64,000 bases of DNA from Paenibacillus sp. FSL R7-0345 (GTDB taxonomy: Bacteria; Bacillota; Bacilli; Paenibacillales; Paenibacillaceae): contig NZ_CP152002.1 in assembly GCF_038595055.1 (NCBI RefSeq), forward strand, positions 6,915,604 to 6,979,603, read 5' to 3'. The translations under genes and the position numbers were made by a program. The notes below the pieces were generated by a model. It searched no databases and was not told the origin of the DNA. It saw nothing but the letters and a program-made list of their open reading frames with translations. Position 1 is the first letter of the stretch; every line of letters starts with the position of its first letter. Of the stretch, positions 34,925 to 44,272 are shown piece after piece.

Positions 34925-34966
34925 ATAAAAACGAACGATCACACAAGTAAATGTATGATCGTTCGG
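34925..34966 (-). terminator. Terminator of dnaB
   Basis: Perfect 10-bp arms CGAACGATCA (34932-34941) and TGATCGTTCG (34956-34965) with a 14-base loop; on the minus strand TTTTTATTT follows. The arms also contain CGAAC/GTTCG, the core of PurR boxes, and lie just upstream of the purA promoter. Confidence 0.8.
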
Positions 34967-34984
34967 ATATTGTGCTTAAACTGC

Positions 34985-36346
34985 CTAACCTGCAAACGGT
35001 TCGGCGTGCGCCCGCTCGTAGTTGACGAACTTGTTAAAGTTCTTCAAAAACACTAGCTCTACGGTGCCCACCGGGCCGTTACGCTGCTTGGCAATAATGA
35101 TTTCAATGATATTTTTCTTCTCCGTGTCCTGGTTATAGTAATCATCACGGTACAGGAAGGCTACGATATCGGCATCCTGCTCGATTGAACCGGACTCACG
35201 AAGGTCACTCATCATCGGGCGTTTATCCTGACGCTGCTCTACACCGCGGCTGAGCTGGGACAGGGCAATGACCGGCACATCCAGCTCACGGGCAATCTGC
35301 TTCAGTGTACGGGAAATCTCGGAGACCTCCTGCTGACGGTTCTCCCCGGCCTTTCCCCGCCCCTGAATCAGCTGCAGGTAGTCGATGACAATCATGCCAA
35401 GGCCCTTTTCCTTCTTCAGTCTGCGGCATTTGGCACGGATATCGGTAACCGTAATTCCCGGAGTGTCATCGATGTAGATTTCTGACTCGCCCAAGGCCTG
35501 GATGCCCATCGTCAGCTTGGACCAGTCATCATCATTTTTGAATTCACCGGTACGCATCACATTGGCATCCAGATTCGCTTCGGCGCAAATCATACGCTGC
35601 ACCAGCTGCGCTGCTGACATTTCCAGACTGAAAATAGCTACGGTCTCTTTGGCACGGACCGCTACATTCTGGGCTATATTCAGGGCAAACGCCGTCTTGC
35701 CGACAGATGGGCGGGCAGCAACAATGATCAGGTCATTGCGCTGAAAGCCGTTAGTCATATGGTCAAGATCGACAAAGCCGCTCGGGATTCCCGAAGTACC
35801 GCCTTTATTCTGATGGAGGAGCTCAACACGGTCAAATACCTCCATGACTACATCACGAATAGCGATGAAGCCGCTGCCGCTGCGGCGGTTGGAAATTTCC
35901 AGAATCCGCCGCTCGGCATCGCTCAGCATAATGCCTACATCTTCACCGCCGGTATAACCTTCGCTGACAATCTGCGTTGCTGTACGGATAAGCCGCCGCA
36001 GCATCGCCTTTTCTTCAATGATCTGGGCATAGTAGTCCACGTTGGCTGCGGTCGGCACTGCATGCGCCAGCTTAGCCAGATAGCTGACACCGCCGATATC
36101 CTCAAGCTCTCCCTTATCCTGAAGGCGGGAGGTCAGTGTAATCAGGTCAATCGGCTGGCTCTCTTCTCCGAGCTGCACCATCGCCTCAAAGATCATCTGA
36201 TGCGGTTTGTCGTAGAAGTCTTCGGTTTGTACCCGCTCCATCGCTGTAATCAGCGCCTCATCATTGAGCAGAACAGCACCTAGTACGGCCTGCTCCGCCT
36301 CCAGATTCTGCGGGGGGATCCGATCGAAAAAGAGATCTCCACCCAT
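34985..36346 (-). CDS. dnaB: Replicative DNA helicase DnaB
   Basis: The 453-aa hexameric helicase unwinds DNA at the replication fork (called DnaC in B. subtilis). The N-terminal DnaB domain (about 10-110) is followed by the RecA-like ATPase with Walker A ARPSVGKTA and Walker B MIVIDYLQLI. The GGAGGAG site before its ATG lies in the end of rplI, with one base between genes. Order rplI-dnaB-purA is the Bacillales one. It ends before a strong terminator. Confidence 0.97.
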   Translation of the reverse strand: MGGDLFFDRIPPQNLEAEQAVLGAVLLNDEALITAMERVQTEDFYDKPHQMIFEAMVQLGEESQPIDLITLTSRLQDKGELEDIGGVSYLAKLAHAVPTAANVDYYAQIIEEKAMLRRLIRTATQIVSEGYTGGEDVGIMLSDAERRILEISNRRSGSGFIAIRDVVMEVFDRVELLHQNKGGTSGIPSGFVDLDHMTNGFQRNDLIIVAARPSVGKTAFALNIAQNVAVRAKETVAIFSLEMSAAQLVQRMICAEANLDANVMRTGEFKNDDDWSKLTMGIQALGESEIYIDDTPGITVTDIRAKCRRLKKEKGLGMIVIDYLQLIQGRGKAGENRQQEVSEISRTLKQIARELDVPVIALSQLSRGVEQRQDKRPMMSDLRESGSIEQDADIVAFLYRDDYYNQDTEKKNIIEIIIAKQRNGPVGTVELVFLKNFNKFVNYERAHAEPFAG

Positions 36347-36347
36347 T

Positions 36348-36794
36348 TTACTCCTCCGTTACCTGAACCGTGAGGTTAGCCTTTACTTCAGTATGCAGCT
36401 TCACATGAATCTGGAATGTGCCAATATGGCGGATTGGATCGTTCAGTTCAATTTTGCGTTTGTCGATAACGATTCCCTGGGTTGCCGCCAGCGTCTCAGC
36501 GATTTGCTTGCTGGTAATGGCTCCAAACAGCCGGCCGCCTTCACCTGATTTGGCTTTGAGCGTCAGGGTCAGCTCGTCCAGCTTCTTGCCAAGCTGTACC
36601 GCTTCCTCTTTCTCCTGATCCTTCTTGCGCTGCTCAGCGGCAGCCTGGTTCTCCAGTGTCTTTACGTTGCCGTCAGTAGCTGCACGAACCAGCCCGCGCG
36701 GCAGCAGGAAGTTCGTTGCATAACCTTCAGATACCTCTTTAACCTGACCTTTTTTACCTTGACCCTTAACATCTTTTATAAAAATGACCTTCAT
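36348..36794 (-). CDS. rplI: 50S ribosomal protein bL9
   Basis: The 148-aa protein matches L9: the N-terminal rRNA-binding domain starts MKVIFIKDVKGQGKKGQVKEV and includes NFLLPRGLV. A connecting helix rich in Glu/Lys (AAAEQRKKDQEKEE) leads to the C-terminal domain. It binds domain V of 23S rRNA near the L1 stalk. It overlaps the gdpP stop by four bases and precedes dnaB by one base. Confidence 0.97.
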   Translation of the reverse strand: MKVIFIKDVKGQGKKGQVKEVSEGYATNFLLPRGLVRAATDGNVKTLENQAAAEQRKKDQEKEEAVQLGKKLDELTLTLKAKSGEGGRLFGAITSKQIAETLAATQGIVIDKRKIELNDPIRHIGTFQIHVKLHTEVKANLTVQVTEE

Positions 36795-38800
36795 TCGAAC
36801 AGCCCCTCTTTCGCTTCAATTTCCGCCAGTACCTCAAGCAGTCTGGCCTCTGCTTCCTTACAGGTTCCTTCAAGCTGCACCGCCGCGTTGGACAGGTGTC
36901 CGCCGCCACCCAGCTTCTCCATCACGACCTGCACGTTCATCCGTCCCAGTGAGCGGGCGCTGATGCCGATCAGTCCGTCAGGACGCTCGCTGATGACAAA
37001 GGATGCTACCACGTTCGTCATGCCCAGGAGTGTATCTGCAGTCTGGGCAATCAGCAGCTGCGGGATCTTCATGCCCGGTGACGTTACAACCAGTGCAATA
37101 TGATCATACACCATCCGCGCATGCTTGATAATTTCGGCTTTGGAGATATACTCCTGCAGATCCTCCTTAAGCATGCGCTGGATCAGGATCGTATCCGCAC
37201 CGATCCGCCGCAGGAAGCCTGCTGCCTCAAATGTGCGTGAGCCGGTATGGAGGGCAAAATGCTTCGTGTCCACCGTAATACCGGCCAGCAGCATCGTCGC
37301 CTCCAGCGGGCTAAGCTTGATCTTGTCGTGAATATACTGCAATAGCTCTGTTACAAGCTCACAGGTTGAAGATGCGTACGGCTCCAGATAAACGAGCACG
37401 GCATCATTGATAAACTCCTCGCCCCGCCGGTGGTGGTCAACGACTACAATGCGGCTGGCATACTGTACGAGCCGCGGCTCCATTGTCATAGAGGACTTAT
37501 GGGTATCTACAACGATCAGCAGTGTATGCTCGGTCATCATCTGCAGAGCCTGCTCTGTAGTAATGAAGTTCCGGTACAGCTCCTCATCCTTTTTAATCTG
37601 CTCCAGCATCCGGGTTATCGACGGATTGGGCCCCTCCATAACAATACTGGCTTCTACATTGTACATCTGCGCTGCCTTCAGCAGGCCGATTGATGCACCG
37701 ATCGCATCAATGTCCGGCGTGCGGTGCCCCATAATCAGCACCCGGTCACTCTCTTGCATCAGGTCGCGCAGCGCATGGGCAATAACTCTGGCCCGGACTC
37801 TGGTCCGCTTCTCGGCCGCATTGCTCTTGCCGCCGTAGAAGGAGAGACGCTGCCCTGCCTTCACAGCAGCCTGATCGCCGCCTCGTCCCAGCGCCATATC
37901 CAGGCTGGATTGCGCCAGCGCCCCAAGCTCACTGGCAGACTCCGAGCCATAGGCAAGCCCGATGCTCAGCGTCATCGGCACCTTAAGATCAGCTGTCATC
38001 TCGCGTATTTCGTCGAGAATGACGAACCGGCTCTCTTCCAGCGCCTGGAGGCTGCGGTGATTAAGCAGCATCAGATACCGCTCTGACGACAGCCGCCGCA
38101 GATAGACTTCGAATTGCTTGCTCCATTCCGTAATCTCGCTTGCCACCTTGGCAATCAGTGAGGTACGCTGCTGGTCATCCATGCCTTGTGCCGCTTCATC
38201 CAGATTGTCCATCATTACAATACCGATGGCCAGCTTCTCTTCCTCATAACGTTCACGAAGCACGACAAGCTCCGTAATATCGTAAAGGTACAGCATGCGT
38301 TCGCTTGGAATGATCACCGCCTGGTAATGCCGGTCATCCACTGTGAACTCCTGCCTCACATCCTTCAGTGTGCCGATATCCCGGGCGGCCTCCCTTTTCA
38401 CAGGTCCGCCTGCAGCCAGTGCAGGCACAACATCGGGCATGAGCTCCTGGAGCTCTTCCCCCACCAGGGTTTTACGGCTAAAGATATCACCGGCATTACG
38501 GTTATGCCACTCCACAGTGCGGTCCTCACTGTACAGGATGATGCCGAGCGGAAGCATACTGACCGCCTCGCCCTCAACCCGCTTGATCCGGAAGGACAGC
38601 CCGTTGATATACTCCACCAGATTGCGCCGGAATGAGAGCTCCGCCTGCAGCATCGAGAAGCACAGCGTGCCAGCCAGAAACAGGCTGGCCACACCCAGAA
38701 CCCAGTTATAGCTGCTGACAATGATAATAAGGACCAGCATCAGCAGGAACGCCCATACGGTATGATAGCCGTGCCAGCGTCTTTGCAGAAATTTAGGCAT
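36791..38800 (-). CDS. gdpP: Cyclic-di-AMP phosphodiesterase GdpP
   Basis: The 669-aa protein hydrolyses c-di-AMP and so affects potassium balance, cell wall and beta-lactam tolerance. It has two N-terminal membrane helices (about 12-50), a PAS-like domain and a degenerate GGDEF domain. The DHH phosphatase follows with GHRTPDIDAIGAS and VVDHHRRGE, then DHHA1 with a GGGGH motif near the end. It overlaps rplI by four bases. It lies next to a DUF2232 gene, the usual partner in Bacillales. Confidence 0.95.
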   Translation of the reverse strand: MPKFLQRRWHGYHTVWAFLLMLVLIIIVSSYNWVLGVASLFLAGTLCFSMLQAELSFRRNLVEYINGLSFRIKRVEGEAVSMLPLGIILYSEDRTVEWHNRNAGDIFSRKTLVGEELQELMPDVVPALAAGGPVKREAARDIGTLKDVRQEFTVDDRHYQAVIIPSERMLYLYDITELVVLRERYEEEKLAIGIVMMDNLDEAAQGMDDQQRTSLIAKVASEITEWSKQFEVYLRRLSSERYLMLLNHRSLQALEESRFVILDEIREMTADLKVPMTLSIGLAYGSESASELGALAQSSLDMALGRGGDQAAVKAGQRLSFYGGKSNAAEKRTRVRARVIAHALRDLMQESDRVLIMGHRTPDIDAIGASIGLLKAAQMYNVEASIVMEGPNPSITRMLEQIKKDEELYRNFITTEQALQMMTEHTLLIVVDTHKSSMTMEPRLVQYASRIVVVDHHRRGEEFINDAVLVYLEPYASSTCELVTELLQYIHDKIKLSPLEATMLLAGITVDTKHFALHTGSRTFEAAGFLRRIGADTILIQRMLKEDLQEYISKAEIIKHARMVYDHIALVVTSPGMKIPQLLIAQTADTLLGMTNVVASFVISERPDGLIGISARSLGRMNVQVVMEKLGGGGHLSNAAVQLEGTCKEAEARLLEVLAEIEAKEGLFE

Positions 38801-38811
38801 GACCTCTCACC

Positions 38812-39729
38812 CTATCGTTTCGATTTCTTCACAAACTCCCGCAACGGGAAGGCAATGTCGATAACACCGATAATCCATAGTCCCGGTATCCAGAGAACGA
38901 GCAGTGACAGCACAATCGCTATAACCTTGCTCCATTTAAGCTGATGCACAATATAGAACATAAAGCCGATCGTCTGGATGATAAAGACAGCCTGGAGCAG
39001 CGGCATCAGGTTGGCACTAATCATCGGCATAAAGCCGCTGTCCGAATTGCCAAAGATGAAGCTGAGGATAACGCCGATCAGGTAGTACCAGATAAACGAT
39101 CTGGAGAGTCTCCATTCACGTGCAGGCTTCAGTCTTGGAACCGCATATTCCATACTGTTAAGTATAGGGCGGACGATGGAATGGGTAATTACAGCCATTA
39201 TAAAAGAGCTCATGATCAGCGTTATAGGAATAACCTGTATGGTCATAAAGCTGATATCACTTACATCTTTGGATGTGAGAATGAATTCGCTGGCCAACGG
39301 GTTGCCTGTACCGAGTTCAGCCAGAATGTCTGCAATCATCTGCACCGTATCCGTCACATATCCGGTAAGACTAAAATCAAACAGCGCCGTACCCAAGACC
39401 AGCAGCAGCAGGAACTGCCCGAGAATCGTGATAGTTCCGGCCAGAATGGTGGACAATGCCGTGGCGCGTTTCTTGTACCATCTTCCCATAACAAGCGCAG
39501 GAATCAGGAAATAGAGCGCTAACAGCACATAAACAGGTGTAATCAGGCCTACGATCAGCAGGACCGGTAACAGATGAAGAATAAACTGTTTCGTGTTCAG
39601 CGTAGTGAACAGCACTACAGCCGGAATAATCAGAAATAGTGTAGTAATAATGAGCAGCGGGGTGGATAGGGATAGCAGCAGCAGTAAGTATGCGATGCTC
39701 CAAGCCACAGATGTCCAGCGGAATTTCAA
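38812..39729 (-). CDS. yybS: DUF2232 membrane protein (YybS-like)
   Basis: The 305-aa protein has about eight hydrophobic segments, starting WSIAYLLLLLSLSTPLL, and no soluble domain. It matches the YybS/DUF2232 family found directly upstream of gdpP in Bacillales. The start is TTG 39729 after GAGGTG. Eleven bases separate it from gdpP. Its role is unknown; members resemble small-molecule transporters or membrane scaffolds. Confidence 0.85.
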   Translation of the reverse strand: MKFRWTSVAWSIAYLLLLLSLSTPLLIITTLFLIIPAVVLFTTLNTKQFILHLLPVLLIVGLITPVYVLLALYFLIPALVMGRWYKKRATALSTILAGTITILGQFLLLLVLGTALFDFSLTGYVTDTVQMIADILAELGTGNPLASEFILTSKDVSDISFMTIQVIPITLIMSSFIMAVITHSIVRPILNSMEYAVPRLKPAREWRLSRSFIWYYLIGVILSFIFGNSDSGFMPMISANLMPLLQAVFIIQTIGFMFYIVHQLKWSKVIAIVLSLLVLWIPGLWIIGVIDIAFPLREFVKKSKR

Positions 39730-39735
39730 CAGTTT

Positions 39736-40047
39736 TCACCTCTTACGCATATGTTCTTCTAATGCAGATATATCCTGGTACCATTCTTCAAGCTGATGCC
39801 CTTCCTGCTTGTGCTTTCTCAGCTTCTCCAGCAGCAGATCATCAAGCTCGCGGTAAGGAATACCCAGCCGGCGCCCCAATATGTAGGAGCTCATAATCAG
39901 GCTGGCCAGGCTGTCACCGACACGGGCGGTACTTCCTTCCCAAAGCGCTTTAAACAGCCGTGAGACTTGGTCAATCACTTCGGTCTTTAACCACTCAATT
40001 ACCTTGGCGCGTTTAGCTACATCCATATCCCTCGGCACATTGGGCAC
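39736..40047 (-). CDS. MazG-like family protein
   Basis: The 103-aa all-helical protein resembles the short MazG-like family of Firmicutes (all-alpha NTP pyrophosphohydrolase superfamily). Features are an N-terminal DVAKRAKVIEWLKTEVI helix and the acidic ELDDLLLEKLRKHKQEGHQLEEWYQDI region, where metal-binding acids would sit. The start is GTG 40047 after GGAGGT. It is 6 bases from the DUF2232 gene, so the two are coupled. Catalytic activity is unproven, because the full EExxE motif is not clear. Confidence 0.72.
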   Translation of the reverse strand: MPNVPRDMDVAKRAKVIEWLKTEVIDQVSRLFKALWEGSTARVGDSLASLIMSSYILGRRLGIPYRELDDLLLEKLRKHKQEGHQLEEWYQDISALEEHMRKR

Positions 40048-40228
40048 GTCTCTCTACCTCCGGCAAAAGCATTATTCTCCATTATAGCATAAATATTTCC
40101 CGGTCACACGGGACGCACCTCAGGCAAAAGCCTGCCTCTTGAAGCCTTTCAAAAAAGGCCCGCATTCCGTAATATGCCGGAAATACAGGCCTTAGTGTTC
40201 CCATCTGCTTACTGTAATCACTCAAAAA

Positions 40229-40666
40229 TTATAATGATTCCTGCGCCTGTGCCTGCGATTGCCGTGAAACAACCTTTTCACAGTACTCAATAATCTGGCT
40301 GCGGCGGACAATACCGATGAAGCGGTTCATATCATCGACCACCGGCACAAAGTTCTGCACCTTGGCCAGATTAATCAGATCCTCCATATCTGCGTCGATC
40401 GAGACCGGCAGATTGTTCATCCGCAGCGGCACATCCTTAAGCAGAAATTTGGAAGCATTCTCAAAAGTAACCGTTCCGCCTGAATCCTTCATGTACCACA
40501 ACAGATCACCTTCCGTCACTGTCCCGGCATATTCACCGTCTCTGTTCAGAATAGGCACTGCAGTATAGCGGTGATATTCCATCCTCTCCAGGGTCTGGCG
40601 CAGCGTCGAATCCAGCGTAACGCAGGCCACCTCCTGTTTAGGAAGTAAAAAAAACGCAATATTCAT
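40229..40666 (-). CDS. Tandem CBS-domain protein
   Basis: The 145-aa protein consists of two CBS motifs: YTAVPILNRDGEYAGTVTEGDLLW and NFVPVVDDMNRFIGIVRRSQIIEY. These bind adenine nucleotides; in Firmicutes stand-alone pairs can sense c-di-AMP (compare CbpB/DarB), which would suit the nearby gdpP. ATG 40666 follows AGGAGG with 8 bases spacing; the upstream extension crosses that site. Ligand identity is inference. Confidence 0.85.
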   Translation of the reverse strand: MNIAFFLLPKQEVACVTLDSTLRQTLERMEYHRYTAVPILNRDGEYAGTVTEGDLLWYMKDSGGTVTFENASKFLLKDVPLRMNNLPVSIDADMEDLINLAKVQNFVPVVDDMNRFIGIVRRSQIIEYCEKVVSRQSQAQAQESL

Positions 40667-40759
40667 CTCCTGATCCTCCTCAAAGAATTCCGAAGGAATT
40701 AACCCTGCTTCTAAGGGCACCCGTAGTAATACGTTTCACCCGGCGAGTAGTTCCACTTC

Positions 40760-40813
40760 ATTATACCACGAAGACAGTAAGCAGCAGCCACTAACATTAC
40801 ACATGGCTGCTGC
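40760..40813 (-). promoter_or_regulatory. Hairpin after the LCP gene and extended -10 for the CBS gene
   Basis: A perfect 10-bp stem, GCAGCAGCCA (40781-40790) with TGGCTGCTGC (40804-40813), lacks a T run, so termination would be weak. Just beyond it on the minus strand is TGGTATAAT (40768-40760), an extended -10 that likely drives the CBS gene. Confidence 0.5.
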
Positions 40814-40841
40814 ATTGTACTGCTATGGTATTTCCCGGGGA

Positions 40842-41879
40842 TTACTCTGCTGTGGCTGTAGCCTTAGGCTCCAGTGCATTAGCGGCTTTTCCGGGCTCAA
40901 TCAGCTGGCTGACCGGTGTGCTGGCACTCATCCAGTTATCAATCATGGCCTGTGCTTCGCTCAAATCCTCTTCATCAACGATATCATAATACACACCGTC
41001 GATCTTTTTGCCTTCGCCCATAACGGTAAAGCTGGAGATATCCATATCTTTACCGCCCATGAACTTCTTGGCCAGGCTGATAATCAGTGACGGCTCCATA
41101 TCTGTCTTGAAGTTCTCGCCCATAATATCGAGCAGCTCAGGAATTTTGCCGATCTGGCTGATCGATAACATTTTATTCGCAACTACATCAATAAAGACCT
41201 GCTGACGCTTGGTCCGGTTAAAATCGCTGTCCTCCCGGTAACGGGTGTAATTGAGCGCTTCTTCACCGCTGTAATTCGACTTGCCGCCTACAATAGTGAA
41301 TTTCTCGTGATCGGCACCTTTGTTGACAATATCCTTCTTGATGGGCAGCGGAACGCCGCCGATGGCATCAACCGCATCCTTCAAGCCCTGAAAGTTAATG
41401 GTGGCATAATACTGAATATCATGTCCGAGCAGGGCTTCCAGTGTATCCTTAGCCATTTGCTGGCCGCCGAACGCATAGGCATGGGTGATTTTATCTTTTT
41501 TGTTATCGCGGTGTCCGATAATTTCCGTGTACGTATCCCGGGGAATCGAGATCAGCAGAAGCTTATAATCCTCAGGACGGACAACGGCGTAGATCATCGT
41601 ATCCGAGCGTGCAGTTTCATTGCCGCGCTGGTCCGTTCCGAGCAGCATCAGCGAGAACGGGTCGCTTTTAAATACAACAGGCTCCGGTTTAACAGTAGTT
41701 GTACTATCCTTATCCAGCGGCACATAGGATTCCTTTTCCAGCTTCGCCTCTACCCGGTCAGAGAGAAACAGGTCAAAGGCCAGAACGGCAAGCTGCTTCT
41801 GGAACAGAAATCCTCCTGCGATAATGACGACCAGCGCTATAAGGGCGATATACCTTTTCTTCATCTTTTTCATATTCAT
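40842..41879 (-). CDS. LytR-CpsA-Psr (LCP) family cell-wall ligase
   Basis: The 345-aa protein attaches anionic glycopolymers such as teichoic acid to peptidoglycan at the outer membrane face. It has one N-terminal membrane helix (about 10-30), then the LCP domain with MLLGTDQRGNETARSDTMI, LLISIPRDTY and NYTRYREDSDFNRTKRQQ, including the arginines that bind the lipid pyrophosphate. AAGGAA precedes ATG 41879. The C-terminal 50 residues are extra. It is transcribed alone. Confidence 0.92.
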   Translation of the reverse strand: MNMKKMKKRYIALIALVVIIAGGFLFQKQLAVLAFDLFLSDRVEAKLEKESYVPLDKDSTTTVKPEPVVFKSDPFSLMLLGTDQRGNETARSDTMIYAVVRPEDYKLLLISIPRDTYTEIIGHRDNKKDKITHAYAFGGQQMAKDTLEALLGHDIQYYATINFQGLKDAVDAIGGVPLPIKKDIVNKGADHEKFTIVGGKSNYSGEEALNYTRYREDSDFNRTKRQQVFIDVVANKMLSISQIGKIPELLDIMGENFKTDMEPSLIISLAKKFMGGKDMDISSFTVMGEGKKIDGVYYDIVDEEDLSEAQAMIDNWMSASTPVSQLIEPGKAANALEPKATATAE

Positions 41880-42283
41880 AAAATAAATTCCTTCTTTATG
41901 GTGGAATAAAATCATTGCTTGCGATCTATTTACAATGGCTGCCCGCATCCTGCCAGGCGCTCATGTCCGGACTTCTCTCGGATGTTGTTTCTTTGCCCTA
42001 TCCGGTGTTTAGTGTTCCCCCTTTCAGGAATTAGGGTCATTCTAATTGTAGAATAAACCTGGAAAACGGCTTTGACACAAACAATATTTCTATTGTAATC
42101 ACTTGGCCTGCAAAAAGAAATAACAAAAAACGACAATTTTGATAAGCAGCCGCCGCTCATTCCTAAAGTATATGACGTGCCAAATCAGGTTTTGATTCTA
42201 TTTTCGCAAAAAAAAAGCAAAACCACCGGTCCGCAGCATACCTGCCGCTAAAACCCCGGTCCTGCCAAGCCAAGCCTACAGCA
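41880..42283 (-). other. Intergenic region between the peptide-binding lipoprotein gene and the LCP gene
   Basis: These 404 bases hold no convincing ORF. Near 42199-42250 the minus strand has a short stem (GCGGCA/TGCTGC), a repeated CCGGTCC-type word and a run of nine T, possibly a weak terminator of the lipoprotein gene. Closer to the LCP gene is an AT-rich stretch, likely its promoter, with no clean -35/-10 pair. Confidence 0.35.
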
Positions 42284-43990
42284 TTATTTAATCCACCATT
42301 TATCCGGCTCATTGATATTGCTGATTGAATTAACACGCACTCCCTGCAGGCGTTCGCCCACAGCGGTAATATTCGTCCTTTCAGCAAAAAAGATCATCGG
42401 CACCTCATCATTAACCAGCTGCTGCCATTCGTGGTAAATCTGCTTCCGGTATTCCCTGTCATATGCCTTGGTCTCTACGCCTTCACGGATCAGCTCGTCA
42501 CTGGCTTCAGAGGACCACCGGGAATAATTCCACAGATCAGATGCCCGCCACAGTCCGGAAGGATCGGGATCACTGGCCAGCCCCCAGACCCCGTTAAACA
42601 ATTCCACTGAAGGATCATCGTTCTCCACTGCCTCATAAAAGAGGTTCAGCTCCTTAAGCTGCCCGCCGTTAAGCCGCACATCAAGCCCGACATCGCGCCA
42701 GTCCTGAATAATTGCCTTTGTCCGTTCCTCTGCTGTTTTGCTGCCGCTCATGGCATCATAATGAATAACGAGCTTCTGCCCCGCAGCGTCCTCACGCCAG
42801 CCGTCACCGTCAATATCGGCATAGCCTGCCTCATCAAGCAGCTCCTCTGCCTTTTGCGGGTCAAACGGATAAGTGTTAATTTCAGTGTCGGGTATCTTCG
42901 CCCAGCTGGTGCTGGGAACCGGAGTCTCAATCAGCTCGCCCAGCCCGTAAGAAAAGCGGTCAATGATGTCCTGACGGTTAAGCGCGTAATACATCGCCTG
43001 ACGCAGACGCTTGTCGGCAAACTTAGGATTGTCCATCACGTTCTGCTGCGCCGCCTCATCCCACTGCCCGAATTTGAAGCCTATGTATTCATATGACAAT
43101 TCTGCCGATTGCATAAGCGTTATGTGGTCAAGCTGCTTCAGTGCGGAATAGGTATCCCTTGTTATCGTTGCGATATCAATGCTGCCATTCTCCAGCAGAC
43201 CGGTTAACTCGCTGTCTTTGACAACGGTGTAGTTAATTCCGTCCAGCAGCGCCTTGCCTTTATAATAGTGATCGAACCGCTTCATCCGGACAAGCTGGCC
43301 TGGCTGAATCTCCTCCACCTCAAACGGGCCTATGCCGATCGGTCTTTTGCGCACCTGATCGCTGTCCGCCATATCCTTTACTGCGACGCCATCAAAATAT
43401 TTCTTATTCATCGGGTACGGCCACAGATTGTCAATGGTATTTACCCGGGCGGAGTTCATCGTGATCTTTAAAGTATACGGGTCAACGACCTTGATCCCCG
43501 ACAGTTCGTCCGTTTCTCCCCTGTGATAGGCTTCAACCCCTTTAATCATCTCTACGCTGTAATACCGCGGGCCTGTGTAGTCCGGGCTGGCAATCGTCTC
43601 AAGGGCAAACTTCCAGTCCTCAACGGTCAGCTCATCCCCGTTATGCCAGCGGACACCCGGCCTGATTTTGAAGGTGAACACCGTGTGGTCCTCGGATTCT
43701 CTCCAGGATGCGATATTGGGGACAGTCGTCAGGTCATCCCTTACCGTGAACATGCCCTCAGTAATGAAATCAAGTACATTCGAATCATCCTCGCCTTCAA
43801 AAAAAGCCGGATCAAACAGCCCTTGAAACGGGGAGGTATAAGCATAGGTAACAATACCGCCCGGTACAGCCCTTTCCTCAGTCTTACTGTAACGTACCGC
43901 GTAGGAATCACTGCTTGTCCCCGCGCCATTGCATGCTGTTAATATACAGGTAATCAACAGCAGCAGTGTGCCGATCTTGGATTTATGCAT
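42284..43990 (-). CDS. Oligopeptide-type ABC transporter substrate-binding lipoprotein
   Basis: The 568-aa protein has a lipoprotein signal with lipobox L-T-A-C (C20), then the family-5 solute-binding fold. RPGVRWHNGDELTVEDWKFALE is the diagnostic motif, and residues 55-540 follow OppA/DppA-type proteins. It binds peptides outside the membrane. No permease or ATPase gene is adjacent, so it must use a transporter encoded elsewhere or act as a signal receptor. ATG 43990 follows AAAGGA; the upstream extension is rejected. Confidence 0.9.
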   Translation of the reverse strand: MHKSKIGTLLLLITCILTACNGAGTSSDSYAVRYSKTEERAVPGGIVTYAYTSPFQGLFDPAFFEGEDDSNVLDFITEGMFTVRDDLTTVPNIASWRESEDHTVFTFKIRPGVRWHNGDELTVEDWKFALETIASPDYTGPRYYSVEMIKGVEAYHRGETDELSGIKVVDPYTLKITMNSARVNTIDNLWPYPMNKKYFDGVAVKDMADSDQVRKRPIGIGPFEVEEIQPGQLVRMKRFDHYYKGKALLDGINYTVVKDSELTGLLENGSIDIATITRDTYSALKQLDHITLMQSAELSYEYIGFKFGQWDEAAQQNVMDNPKFADKRLRQAMYYALNRQDIIDRFSYGLGELIETPVPSTSWAKIPDTEINTYPFDPQKAEELLDEAGYADIDGDGWREDAAGQKLVIHYDAMSGSKTAEERTKAIIQDWRDVGLDVRLNGGQLKELNLFYEAVENDDPSVELFNGVWGLASDPDPSGLWRASDLWNYSRWSSEASDELIREGVETKAYDREYRKQIYHEWQQLVNDEVPMIFFAERTNITAVGERLQGVRVNSISNINEPDKWWIK

Positions 43991-44225
43991 GTAGTTCTTC
44001 CTTTCTAGGGTACAGCCACTAATGAAAGCGTTTTCTATCATCTATTATTTTAAATCAAAATGTGTATAATTCCAATTCCATTCCATATTAAGTTATATAT
44101 ATCATAGAATGCGTAAATTTTGAATTTATGAATTTTATCAGCTCCAACTTAGAGAATAACGAATATCAGGCAGAATGGGAAGTCAATAATTGGAGACGGC
44201 CGGATCGGACGCTATTTTATGCATA

Positions 44226-44255
44226 TGAAAAGGCCCGCCTTTTCAGGCAGACCTT
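44226..44255 (-). terminator. Terminator of the MutS2-like gene
   Basis: A 10-bp stem with wobble pairs (44230-44239 with 44246-44255) is followed on the minus strand by TTTTC. Confidence 0.7.
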
Positions 44256-44272
44256 AACGCTGTACGGGCAGT

